Shown piece after piece: positions 1-9,172 of a DNA stretch of 64,000 bases. A program made the position numbers and the translations under genes. The stretch's first letter is position 1; every line of letters begins with the position of its first letter. Under the pieces are notes generated by a model. It saw nothing but the letters and a program-made list of their open reading frames with translations. It had not been told where the DNA came from and made no database searches. The stretch lies in contig DELY01000001.1 of the NCBI GenBank assembly GCA_002354655.1, positions 71,006 through 135,005 on the forward strand, written 5' to 3'. The stretch comes from Pseudomonas sp. UBA2684 (lineage in GTDB: Bacteria > Pseudomonadota > Gammaproteobacteria > Pseudomonadales > Pseudomonadaceae).

Positions 1-468
1 CAGCCCCAGGAAGTCGACGGCGGCGCTGAAATCCTCGGTATTGATGTCTGGCGAGGCCAGGTCGCGTGGCTCGCCGCTGCTTTCACCGGTGTAGGACGGG
101 TCGAACGCCAGCGTGACGTAGCCGCGCTCGGCCATGGTCTGGGCGTACAGGCCGGACGACTGCTCCTTCACAGCGCCGAACGGGCCACTGACGGCCAGAG
201 CCGGCAGTGGCTGGCTGCCGCGCTCTTTGGGCAGGTACAGATCGGCCGCCAGGGTGATGCCGTAACGATTCTTGAAGGTCACCTTGTGCTGCTCGACCTT
301 GTTGCTTTTGGGGAACGTCTTGTCCCACTGCTGATTGAGGGGCATGGCTTTTTCTCCTGTCGACTTTTTCGGCTCTTGGGCCAATACAGGCGACACGCTG
401 GCGATGGCGGCAATCGCGGCGAAGATCGCGCTCTGGATCACCTTGATGGGGGAATACGCGTTGTTCAT
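1..468 (-). CDS. Exported alpha/beta hydrolase, dienelactone-hydrolase/YcjY-like (partial, runs off the left edge)
   Basis: The first 156 codons of a minus-strand gene are present; the 3' end lies outside the window, so the catalytic residues cannot be seen. The protein starts MNNAYSPIKV and has a hydrophobic segment ending ASVSPVLAQ, a likely Sec signal peptide. The mature part (KVTFKNRYGITLAADLYLP, then GPFGAVKEQSSGLYAQ, then FDPSYTGESSGEPRD) matches the start of YcjY/DLH-type hydrolases. It resembles the complete hydrolase at 3044-4126. The start at 468 is the only ATG before the signal peptide. It is divergent from the AraC-type regulator at 696, which probably controls it (inference). 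The substrate is unknown. Confidence 0.85.
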   Translation of the reverse strand, partial: MNNAYSPIKVIQSAIFAAIAAIASVSPVLAQEPKKSTGEKAMPLNQQWDKTFPKSNKVEQHKVTFKNRYGITLAADLYLPKERGSQPLPALAVSGPFGAVKEQSSGLYAQTMAERGYVTLAFDPSYTGESSGEPRDLASPDINTEDFSAAVDFLGL

Positions 469-695
469 TGAGTGCACTCCGGTGCTTATGTGGGTTGCTT
501 GATCCGTTGTGCGGAGAAACTGGGTCGGCCCGCACTTGATCCGCTGCTGGATCGGTTCGCGGTTCATTCTGCGGAGCTGGCCGCGTGGCCTGTAGCGCAT
601 AGCTCTGGATTACTTGCCTGATCCGATGAGGTTGCGGGCTTTTAGTGGGAAGGCCCGAGCGGGCGGGGTAGAGTTCGGCCACGAGGTAGGCCGAC

Positions 696-1622
696 ATGAC
701 GATCAAGCACCACAACCCCGCTCAGAACACAGCGCTACAGCAGGCGCTGGCGCAGACCATCGGCGCGCGCATCAGCCAACCGGGGGACTACGCCACGCCC
801 ATCGCCGGCCTCGGCTTGTTCCGCCGCGAACAGCCGTCGCCGCCGGTGGTGTGCATGGTCGAGCCGAGCATCATTCTGGTGGCCCAGGGCGAGAAGCGCC
901 TGTGGGTCGGTGGCGAAGGCTATCCCTATGACCCCTCGCGTTTTCTGGTCACCTCGCTGGATCTGCCCGCCAACTCCGAGGTGCTGGTGGCGAGCCCGCA
1001 GCAGCCCTGCGTGGGGCTGACCTTGAAACTCGATCTGCGCATGCTGGCCGAGCTGATCTCCCAGGGCGGCCTGCCGCCGAGCCGTGATCGATCGGTGGCA
1101 ACGAGCGTGGGCATCGGTGCCGCGACCACGCCGTTGTTGTCGTCGTTCGGGCGGCTGCTGGAGTTGCTGGATGAGCCCGACGCCATCGCGGTGCTCGCGC
1201 CGCTGATCCAGCGCGAGATTCACTACCGATTGCTGATGAGCGACCAGGCGGCTCGGCTGCGGCAGATCACCTCTGTCGATGGTCAGGGCTATCGGATCGC
1301 CAAGGCCATCGACTGGCTGAAGCTCAACTACGCCACACCACTGCGCGTCGATGATCTAGCCAGCCGTGTGCAGATGAGCACGCCGACCTTTCACCATCAC
1401 TTCCGCCAACTCACCGCGATGAGCCCGTTGCAGTACCAGAAGTGGTTGCGCCTGAACGAGGCAAAACGCCTGATGCTCAACGAGCATCTGGACGTATCCA
1501 GCGCGGCGTTCAAGGTTGGCTACGAAAGCCCCTCGCAGTTCAGTCGTGAGTACAGTCGCCTGTTTGGCGTACCGCCCAAGCGAAATATTGAGGCTCTGAG
1601 AGGGAAACTGGCTAGCAAGTGA
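696..1622 (+). CDS. AraC-family transcriptional regulator (AraC_N type, YqhC-like)
   Basis: A 308-residue protein. An N-terminal sensor-like domain of the AraC_N family spans about residues 20-175 (PSPPVVCMVEPSIILVAQGEK is typical). The C-terminal AraC double helix-turn-helix spans about 205-300, with MSTPTFHHHFRQLTAMSPLQ in the first reader helix region and VGYESPSQFSREYSRLFG as the family signature. Regulators of this type (YqhC) often control neighbouring reductases or hydrolases in response to aldehydes or electrophiles. It is divergently oriented to the exported hydrolase at 1-468 with 227 bp between them, so that gene is the likeliest target. The effector cannot be read from the sequence. 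Confidence 0.9.
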   Translation: MTIKHHNPAQNTALQQALAQTIGARISQPGDYATPIAGLGLFRREQPSPPVVCMVEPSIILVAQGEKRLWVGGEGYPYDPSRFLVTSLDLPANSEVLVASPQQPCVGLTLKLDLRMLAELISQGGLPPSRDRSVATSVGIGAATTPLLSSFGRLLELLDEPDAIAVLAPLIQREIHYRLLMSDQAARLRQITSVDGQGYRIAKAIDWLKLNYATPLRVDDLASRVQMSTPTFHHHFRQLTAMSPLQYQKWLRLNEAKRLMLNEHLDVSSAAFKVGYESPSQFSREYSRLFGVPPKRNIEALRGKLASK

Positions 1623-1822
1623 AGACAAGTACGGTGTTTCTTATCACGTCTAGCCAAGGTCAGACGTCCGGCCTGACCTGACAGTAAACTGGGGCTTACG
1701 TTGAGCGAATAGGGCAGGAAAAAATCCCTTTTGGCCGACGACCCCAGCCAAGACTGCATACAATATGCGCCCGATTAGCCTGGGCCATGAATATGGCTGC
1801 ATCGAACGAGGAACGCGCCTCC

Positions 1823-2320
1823 ATGGCCTCCCCTGATAAACAGCAAAAACGCGCCCAGCGGGCCAAAGCCAAGGCCAAGCAGAACCGTATGGGCAAGCCC
1901 AAAGCCAACGTCGTGCATCCGCTACTGGCCAATCCGCTGATCAACGAGCCGTTCGACGATGTCGAAATCGATCTGAGCACCTTCGATTTCAAAGACATCG
2001 AAGAGAACGGTTTCGACCCGGCGCACTTCGACGACTTGTTCCAGGCGATGAAAGTCGGCGAGAGCATCAGCCTGCTAGCGATGTGCCTGGTGTTCCTGCA
2101 ATACCCGGTGTTGGAGCTGGTGGTCGCTGAGGAAGCGGAAGACGCGGCCACCGACTTCATGATGGGCCTGCTGATCACCTATCGCGGGATCTTCCACAAT
2201 GAAGACGAAGACACGGCAGTGGATTGGATCGGCGGCGACGCCTTCCAGAATGCCTACAACGAAGCGTCGATGATCCTGCAGAAGAAGAACGCTCGCGGCA
2301 CTCCAGGCCCCCGCGCTTAG
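1823..2320 (+). CDS. Conserved hypothetical protein of Pseudomonas type
   Basis: I do not recognise a named family. The protein opens with a lysine/arginine-rich stretch (DKQQKRAQRAKAKAKQNRMG), followed by an acidic segment (VEIDLSTFDFKDIEENGFD) and a helical C-terminal half with no signal peptide or clear membrane helix. An ATG at 1787 would add 12 residues. I prefer 1823 because GAGGAA lies at the right distance upstream and the protein then begins MASPDKQQK. The basic N-terminus could bind nucleic acid, but this is only a guess. It stands alone between the AraC gene and a hydrolase remnant, in an unremarkable base composition. Confidence 0.7.
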   Translation: MASPDKQQKRAQRAKAKAKQNRMGKPKANVVHPLLANPLINEPFDDVEIDLSTFDFKDIEENGFDPAHFDDLFQAMKVGESISLLAMCLVFLQYPVLELVVAEEAEDAATDFMMGLLITYRGIFHNEDEDTAVDWIGGDAFQNAYNEASMILQKKNARGTPGPRA

Positions 2321-2411
2321 CCGCGCGCCGAGCAGCCACTGCTAGCAAGTCCATTCGGCCGGTATGTGGTGAGCGCGCAGCGCACAGCCGAGGCACGTGG
2401 GGCGCAGGCCC

Positions 2412-2816
2412 GCTATCACCAGCTACATCCCACAGAGCCAAGCGCAGCTAGAAAGCTATGGCATCACGGATGTCGATGTGGTCGAAGTGGTGGACTACAC
2501 CACCACTGTGCGCGGCCAGTAGCCCGGTTCGCCCAACAAGCTGAATGTCGTCAGTACTGGCACCGCCTTCACCTGGGACGCCTTCCACCTGACCGAGAAA
2601 CTGCTGACCCAGCCGCTGCAGATCATTGTCGGCGGAGCCCAGGCCGGAGCCTTTGGCTCCTACCGTGACGGTTTCGAGCTGTTCAACAAGGCCGCCTCGA
2701 AGAACAAGAGCATCTTCGTCGCCCCTGGCGCCACTCATTACGATCTGTATGACAAGCCAGATTGTGTCAGTCAGGCGGTAGAGCGGCTCAAGACGTTCTA
2801 CAGCGAGACGCTGTGA
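2412..2816 (+). pseudogene. Remnant of an alpha/beta hydrolase (C-terminal part, internal stop)
   Basis: One frame reads ITSYIPQSQAQLESYGITDV, then VDYTTTVRGQ, an in-frame TAG at 2520-2522 region, then a long coding-like run that includes GGAQAGAFGSYRDGF and FVAPGATHYDLYDKP, and ends FYSETL at the stop codon 2814-2816. This is the C-terminal half of the same hydrolase family as the genes at 1-468 and 3044-4126; GATHYDLYD corresponds to the catalytic-histidine segment. The N-terminal half and the nucleophile region are missing. The stop codon and missing start show it is not functional. It probably derives from a third paralogue (inference). Confidence 0.8.
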
Positions 2817-3043
2817 CCTGATGGCGCAAAACGGTGACCGTTGTTGGCCGGTTATCCGTCCAGCAACGGCCGGCCTGGACCACTCTGAATCGGCCGAGTA
2901 GTGCCGCTGCTGGTTGAAGTAGGTTGCGACAACCCCTGTGCATTTATGCGAATAAGGCATGATTGCTATCAAATTAATGCCATTTATCCATTAATAGTCA
3001 TGGCGTAAGTTGCTCCTCAACGTTTTCCAGTCGAGAGCACCCC

Positions 3044-4126
3044 ATGACCCAGCACACCATTTCTGTTCGTACGCAACGTAAAACGCTAAAGGCCACGCTT
3101 ATGGCCGCCATTATTGGGCTCTCGGCTGCCGAGGTTGGCGCCGCCGATTACCAGCAGAACCCCTTCACCTTGGCCTACGACGGTGCAATTGCGAAGAACG
3201 AGCCGGGCAAGGTCAACATCCATCCAGTCAGCTACTCGCTCAATGGCCTGGATATTTCAGCCAACGTCTACACCCCGGCGAATTATGACCCTGCGAAGAA
3301 ATACCCCGCAGTAGTCGTGGCGCACCCTAATGGCGGGGTGAAGGAGCAGGTCGCGGGTCTGTATGCCCAGCGTTTGGCGGAGCAAGGCTATATCACCGTT
3401 GCCGCCGATGCGGCTTATCAAGGTGCCAGTGCTGGCCAGCCGCGCAATGTCGACAAACCCGCGTACCGCATCGAGGACATCCACGGCATGGCGGACTTCC
3501 TCACCCAATATGCCGGCGTCGACCAGCAGCGTTTGGGCCTGCTCGGCCTCTGCGGTGGCGGCGGCTACTCATTGGCCGCCGCGCAGACCGACAAGCGCTT
3601 TCAGTCGGTCGCGACCCTGAGCATGTTCAACTCAGGCCGGGTTCGCCGTAATGGCTATGTGGATTCGCAACTGGGCACCATCGCCGAGCGTTTGCAGCAG
3701 GCATCCAATGCCCGCGCCCAGCAAGCAGCCGGCGGCGAGGTGGTCTATTCAGGGGATGCCAATCTGACCGATGAGCAGATCGCCAAGTTGCCGTTCGCGC
3801 TGTATCGGCAGGGCTACGAGTACTACTGGAAGACCCACGCGCACCCCAACTCGACCTTCAAATACACCACCAGCAGCCTGCTGGACCTGATGCGCTTCGA
3901 TGCCACCAACCAGATCGAACTGCTCCAGCAGCCCTTGCTGATGATCGCGGGCACTGAGGCCGACAGCCTGTATATGACTGAGGATGCCTTCGCCAAGGCT
4001 ACCGGCACCCAGGACAAAGAGCTGTTCAAGATCGAGGGGGCTACCCATATCGAAACCTACTGGGTGCCGAAGTATGTGGACGCGGCCATGGACAAGTTGA
4101 CGGCGTTCTACGCCAGGACTCTCTGA
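3044..4126 (+). CDS. Exported alpha/beta hydrolase, dienelactone-hydrolase-like with cysteine nucleophile
   Basis: A complete 360-residue protein with a twin-basic N-terminus and a hydrophobic segment ending SAAEVGAAD, so probably exported. The fold follows the YcjY/DLH family: strand-oxyanion segment [16 protein letters not shown] (about 89-105), nucleophile elbow [10 protein letters not shown] with Cys170 in the nucleophile position, a candidate acid in AGTEADSLY (Asp307) and the histidine in EGATHIETY (His335). A cysteine nucleophile is typical of dienelactone hydrolases. The gene ends 16 bp before the cupin/CMD gene at 4143, and the next gene overlaps that one, so the three form an operon. 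The substrate may be a lactone or ester (inference from family). Confidence 0.88.
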   Translation: MTQHTISVRTQRKTLKATLMAAIIGLSAAEVGAADYQQNPFTLAYDGAIAKNEPGKVNIHPVSYSLNGLDISANVYTPANYDPAKKYPAVVVAHPNGGVKEQVAGLYAQRLAEQGYITVAADAAYQGASAGQPRNVDKPAYRIEDIHGMADFLTQYAGVDQQRLGLLGLCGGGGYSLAAAQTDKRFQSVATLSMFNSGRVRRNGYVDSQLGTIAERLQQASNARAQQAAGGEVVYSGDANLTDEQIAKLPFALYRQGYEYYWKTHAHPNSTFKYTTSSLLDLMRFDATNQIELLQQPLLMIAGTEADSLYMTEDAFAKATGTQDKELFKIEGATHIETYWVPKYVDAAMDKLTAFYARTL

Positions 4127-4142
4127 GCAAGGATCAGCCATC

Positions 4143-5334
4143 GTGAATAATGTTTTGCTCGGGGTCGCGCTATGCGCTGCGATGCCCTTCGCCAACGCCG
4201 CCAGTCAGGCCAGTGAGCCTGTGGCCATCCAGCAGATCAGTCGCGCCGGCACTCAGGCATCGGTGACGGGATCAGCGGAATATTTCACCGGGCGCGTACG
4301 CGTCGATCCCTTGTTTCCCGCCAGCAGTGAGATCAATGCATCCGCGGCCTATGTCACCTTCGAGCCTGGCGCCCGCTCGGCCTGGCACAGCCATCCGGCC
4401 GGGCAGCGGCTGGTTGTGGTTTCCGGTATTGGCCTGACCCAGGAATGGGGCAAACCCATACAGCACATTCACCCGGGAGACGTGGTCACCTGCCCACCGG
4501 GCGTCAAACACTGGCACGGTGCCGCAGCGACAACCGCAATGATCCACCTGGCGGTTAGTGGCGCAATGGATGGCAAGAGTGTCGAGTGGCTGGAGCACGT
4601 AAGCGACGAGCAATACAGCGCAGGCCAGAGCCCCTTGGCATTGCAGGCGATGCCCGCAGCCTCCGCGACGCTGTCCGCCAGGCAGCAGGCGATCCCGTTA
4701 ATTGCCGCCGCCATGGCCACAAGCGACATGCCCAGGCTCAACGCAGCCTTGAACCAAGGGTTGGACGCGGGCCTGAGCATCAGCGAGGCGAAGGAAATTC
4801 TCGTGCAGCTTTACGCCTACAGCGGCTTTCCCCGCAGCCTTAACGCACTGGGCGAGCTGATGAAGGTAGCGGAAGCACGCCAACAGCGTGGCATCCAGGA
4901 TGCAGCCGGTCGCGAACCTAGCCGCGCCATACCCAGCGGCGATGCATTGCTGGCAGTGGGTAAAGCCAACCAGACCGAGATTGCCGGAGCGCCCGTCCAG
5001 GGCCCGCTGTTCGATTTCGCCCCGGTGATCAACCAGTACCTGCAAGGGCATCTGTTCGGTGCCATCTTCGAGCGTGACAACCTGGATTGGCAAAGCCGCG
5101 AACTGGCCACCGTCGGAGCACTGGCCGCCACCCCCGGCGTGGAGGCGCAACTACGTTCGCACATGGCTGCCAGCATCAGGGTTGGTCTGACCGAATCACA
5201 GCTGCGCCAGCTGATCCAGGTGCTGGAAAAGCACGGCGATGAACAGGCCGCCAAACGCGCCAGTGAGGCATTGGCGCAAGCGCTGGCGATGATGCCAGTC
5301 CCCAAAAGCACCTCGACACGTCAAGGAGAGCAAC

Positions 5335-5345
<11 letters not shown>
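4143..5345 (+). CDS. Exported cupin plus two carboxymuconolactone-decarboxylase-like domains (fusion)
   Basis: Starts with GTG after AAGGA. A signal peptide ([15 protein letters not shown]) precedes a cupin domain at about residues 65-142 with metal-ligand candidates in WHSHPAGQ (His82, His84) and VKHWHG (His123 or His125). Two CMD-like repeats follow: about 185-265, with [19 protein letters not shown], and about 300-385, with [19 protein letters not shown]. The CxxC pair of AhpD-type peroxidases is absent. The 3' end overlaps the aldo/keto reductase start by 11 bp, so translation is probably coupled. In the catechol pathway CMD enzymes act one step from lactone hydrolases, which suits the upstream hydrolase, but the true substrate is unknown. 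Confidence 0.87.
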
Positions 5346-6486
<1,141 letters not shown>

Positions 6487-6496
6487 TGCTTTCAGT

Positions 6497-7390
6497 TCAG
6501 CCCGGATAACGCAGGGCGTCGCGCAGCAAGGTAAAAGCCGGTGAACTCTGCCGCCTGCTTGGGTAATAGAGGTGGTATCCCGAGAACGGCTCGCACCAAT
6601 CCACCAGCACGCGAATCAGCCGGCCTTCGGCGACATGCGTCTGTATCAGGTCTTCGGCCATGTAGGCCAAACCCAGCCCCTGGAGGGCAGCCTCCAGGCG
6701 CATGGCAATGTTGTTGAACACCAGTTGGCCCTCGACCCGTACTTTCAGTTCTTCTCCGTTCTTCTCGAACTCCCAAGGGAAGATGCCGCCATAGGTGGGC
6801 ATGCGGATATTGATGCAATTGTGCTGCATCAGATCACGCGGAATTATTGGCTTCGGGTGCCGGGCGAAATACGCCGGGGAGCCGACTACCGCCATGCGCA
6901 TGTCGGGGCCGATGCGCACCGCGATCATGTCCTTGGCCACTTGCTCACCGAGCCGTACGCCGGCGTCGTAGCCCTCCGCCACGATGTCGGTCAAACCGTA
7001 ATCCACGATGACCTCGATGCTGAGATCAGGGTGGCCAGGCAACAGTTTCGCCAGCACGGGTTGCAGGAGGGTGATCGCCGAATGCTCGCCGGCGGTGATG
7101 CGCAGTTTGCCTGCTGGCTTGTCACGAAACTCGCTGAGTAATCCCAGCTCGATGTTGATTTCTTCGAACCTGGGCGCGACCACCCGCAGTAGATGTTCAC
7201 CCGCCTCCGTGGGGGCAACGCTGCGGGTGGTGCGCGCGAGTAGCCTGACACCCAGGCGCTCTTCCAACTGACGCATGGCCCGACTCAAGGCCGGCTGCGA
7301 CATGCCGAGCTTGGCGGCGGCGCGGGTGAAACTGCGTTCCTGCGCCACGGCCGCGAAGATCGCCAGTTGGTCGTAGCTTTCAGTGGTCAT
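6497..7390 (-). CDS. LysR-family transcriptional regulator
   Basis: A 297-residue protein with the LysR winged helix at residues 5-65 (LAIFAAVAQERSFTRAAAKL, then LSRAMRQLEERLGVRLLART) and a periplasmic-binding-like effector domain from about 90 (GKLRITAGEHSAITLLQP). The fold and wording TTRSVAPTEAGEHLL are typical of the common CrgA-like LysR group. It faces the aldo/keto reductase tail to tail. Its start faces the decayed SDR gene at 7554, so its original divergent target may have been lost; it may still act on the hydrolase-cupin-reductase operon (inference). Confidence 0.92.
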   Translation of the reverse strand: MTTESYDQLAIFAAVAQERSFTRAAAKLGMSQPALSRAMRQLEERLGVRLLARTTRSVAPTEAGEHLLRVVAPRFEEINIELGLLSEFRDKPAGKLRITAGEHSAITLLQPVLAKLLPGHPDLSIEVIVDYGLTDIVAEGYDAGVRLGEQVAKDMIAVRIGPDMRMAVVGSPAYFARHPKPIIPRDLMQHNCINIRMPTYGGIFPWEFEKNGEELKVRVEGQLVFNNIAMRLEAALQGLGLAYMAEDLIQTHVAEGRLIRVLVDWCEPFSGYHLYYPSRRQSSPAFTLLRDALRYPG

Positions 7391-7553
7391 TTATGCGTTC
7401 TCGTTATGAGCCAATTGCGATTGTGCCATTTAGTCTGGTCTATCGCTCGGGTCTACATTGCTCTTCCGCAGGGCGTCGTGGCGACACGGCAGCCGGGGCA
7501 AAACCATCACCCGCAGCACGCCGCCGTCGACCTGTAGGTATTAGGGAAACGTT

Positions 7554-7784
7554 ATGAATGCCACTACAAGTGACGTTGTCCGGCCAGGCAATCGCACGAC
7601 GGGTGGGTGTGGGCAAGCAACTGCTGCTGGCAGACTTGCGAGAGGAAAATGCCAGGACGGCAGCCGAGGTATGGGCCAACGCCGGCAACCTGCATTGCCA
7701 CTGTCGTCGGTACATGCCTTGGCCGAGAAGGCCTTGGCGCTGACACCTACCGGCAGCTTTGGGTCGAAAACAGCCCGTCACTGA
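7554..7784 (+). pseudogene. Degraded short-chain dehydrogenase/reductase (N-terminal remnant)
   Basis: An ATG with an AGGGAAA ribosome site opens the frame, but the recognisable SDR sequence shifts frame. GQAIARRVGVGKQLLLADLR, followed by EENARTAAEVWANAGN, is in the frame beginning at 7558; SSVHALAEKALALT is back in the frame of 7554, which stops at 7784. Together these resemble the first 80 or so residues of a Rossmann-fold SDR (cofactor loop, second strand LLLADLR, and the region after the NADP pocket). At least two frameshifts and the missing catalytic YxxxK half mark it as dead. It was probably the divergent partner of the LysR gene. Confidence 0.6.
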
Positions 7785-7931
7785 GGTTCGTAGAGGGTGA
7801 TCCCCGAGCGGTAGGTTCGGGTGGACCCACAGCGCTGGTCGTAGGGATTTGCCATGCACGGCGTTGCTCGACAAAATCGCGCTCCGATTCGGCCAAAGGC
7901 GCCGGACGCTGATGGTGAAAAGGGACTGGGG

Positions 7932-8627
7932 TTGAACGAACAGACATTGTCTATGCGCCTAGAACGTGTGGCGGCGCATGTGCCAGCAGGTGCGCGGCTA
8001 GCCGATATTGGCTCGGATCACGGCTATCTGCCGGTGGCGTTGATGAGCCGTGGTGCCATCGTGACTGCGGTGGCTGGCGAGGTGGCCTTGACCCCGTTTC
8101 ACGCGGCTGAACGTAGCGTCCGCGAGAGTGGCCTGAGCCAGCGGATCAGCGTGCGCCTGGCCGATGGTTTGGCGGCAATCGAACCGGGAGACGCAATCAC
8201 GGCAATCAGCCTCTGCGGGATGGGCGGCGAGAGGATTCGCGACATCCTCGACAGCGGTAAGGCCCGCCTGAGTGGTCAGGAGCGTCTGATTATGCAGCCC
8301 AACGGCGGTGAGCAGCCGCTGCGCCAATGGCTGATGGAAAACGGCTACCGCATCCTTTGCGAGGAAGTGCTCCGGGAAAACCGCTTTGCATACGAAATCA
8401 TCGTTGCCGAACGCTCTGGGCCGGTGATGTACACCGCCGAGGAGCTGTACTTTGGCCCGCTGCAGATGCAGGTGCGCAGCCCGGCGTTCCTGGCCAAGTG
8501 GCAGCGCATGTTGCGGCTGAAGCAGCAGACCCTGGCCGACTTCGCTCAGGCGCGGCAGGCGGTGTCCGAGGAGAAGGTGCAGAAGGTCGCCCGACAGACG
8601 CAGTGGATTATTGAACTGCTGGCTTGA
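7932..8627 (+). CDS. trmK: tRNA (adenine(22)-N1)-methyltransferase, COG2384 family
   Basis: A SAM-dependent methyltransferase predicted to modify A22 in the D-loop region of tRNA in the cytoplasm. The SAM-binding motif is LADIGSDHGYLPVALMSRGA; the family motif ISLCGMGGERIRDIL and the acceptor-side motif IMQPNGGEQPLRQWL follow. A C-terminal helical, lysine-rich tail (residues about 190-231) is usual. The frame is open from an ATG at 7854, but the segment before 7932 does not look coding. I choose TTG at 7932, which gives NEQTLSMRLERVAAHVP as the start, as in relatives I recall. No operon partner is seen. Confidence 0.85.
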   Translation: MNEQTLSMRLERVAAHVPAGARLADIGSDHGYLPVALMSRGAIVTAVAGEVALTPFHAAERSVRESGLSQRISVRLADGLAAIEPGDAITAISLCGMGGERIRDILDSGKARLSGQERLIMQPNGGEQPLRQWLMENGYRILCEEVLRENRFAYEIIVAERSGPVMYTAEELYFGPLQMQVRSPAFLAKWQRMLRLKQQTLADFAQARQAVSEEKVQKVARQTQWIIELLA

Positions 8628-8677
8628 GGCTAGGGGCGCTAAAGGGGTGATAGGCGATGCCTGGGGCGCGGTAATTC

Positions 8678-8841
8678 GTAGGGTGGGTTAGGCGCATGAC
8701 CATGGATTATAGACTGCTGCATAGTCAGTTGCGCCGTAACCCGCCAGAGAGGGGAGGCCAATTAGCGCTTGGTGGGTTACGTGGCGCACTCATTGCGCAG
8801 TTGTTTTGCTAGCCCACCTCAGCGTCACTAACCCACCCTAC
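8678..8841. repeat. Long inverted repeat, GTAGGGTGGGTTAG ... CTAACCCACCCTAC
   Basis: The two ends are near-perfect reverse complements, and inner parts (GCGCCGTAACCCGCC, GGTGGGTTACGTGGCGC) pair as well. It lies in the 545-bp gap between trmK and polB, where I see no gene. A shorter relative is at 48310-48377. This is a typical dispersed intergenic palindrome of pseudomonads. Confidence 0.8.
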
Positions 8842-8851
8842 AGAGTCTGCG

Positions 8852-8875
8852 TACACACAGTTAACGGGTACATAG
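8852..8875. repeat. Half copy of the 86-bp miniature element
   Basis: ACACACAGTTAACGGGTACA matches the right end of the element at 45088-45173 and the fragment at 59312-59337. The other end is not found here. Confidence 0.55.
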
Positions 8876-8878
8876 ACA

Positions 8879-8907
8879 ACAAAAAACCCGCCGAGGCGGG
8901 TTTTTTC
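8879..8907 (+). terminator. Rho-independent terminator between trmK and polB
   Basis: AAAACCCGCC-GA-GGCGGGTTTT stem followed by T residues; preceded by A residues, so it could work on both strands. It is 250 bp after trmK. The 260 bp that follow, up to polB, hold no gene I can support. Confidence 0.8.
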
Positions 8908-9172
8908 AGACCATTCCGACTTCCTGTCAGTTGCCGTCCTGGCGATGGTCGATCTTCCTTGATTCTGGGCGCGTCCTGCGCATCAGTGATGGGCTTAGAT
9001 TAGGCGCAACGGGGGTCAGCTAATAGAGCGAATCGCAGGCTCTCCGTGTAAGCCTTTCGCTATACCCTGATGCGGACGTGCCGCGAGCGCGCGCCGGCTA
9101 AGGCGCTGCGCAAAGCACTGGCCTCTCGGCCAAGGCGAAGCGGATGTGCGCAGAGGTCGGTAGAATCGCGCC

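Noticed and set aside
8806-9003. Small frame between trmK and polB
   Set aside because: It runs through a palindromic repeat and a terminator hairpin and resembles nothing known.
9001-9172. Possible LexA site upstream of polB
   Set aside because: I looked for CTG-N10-CAG with an AT-rich centre and saw no convincing match.
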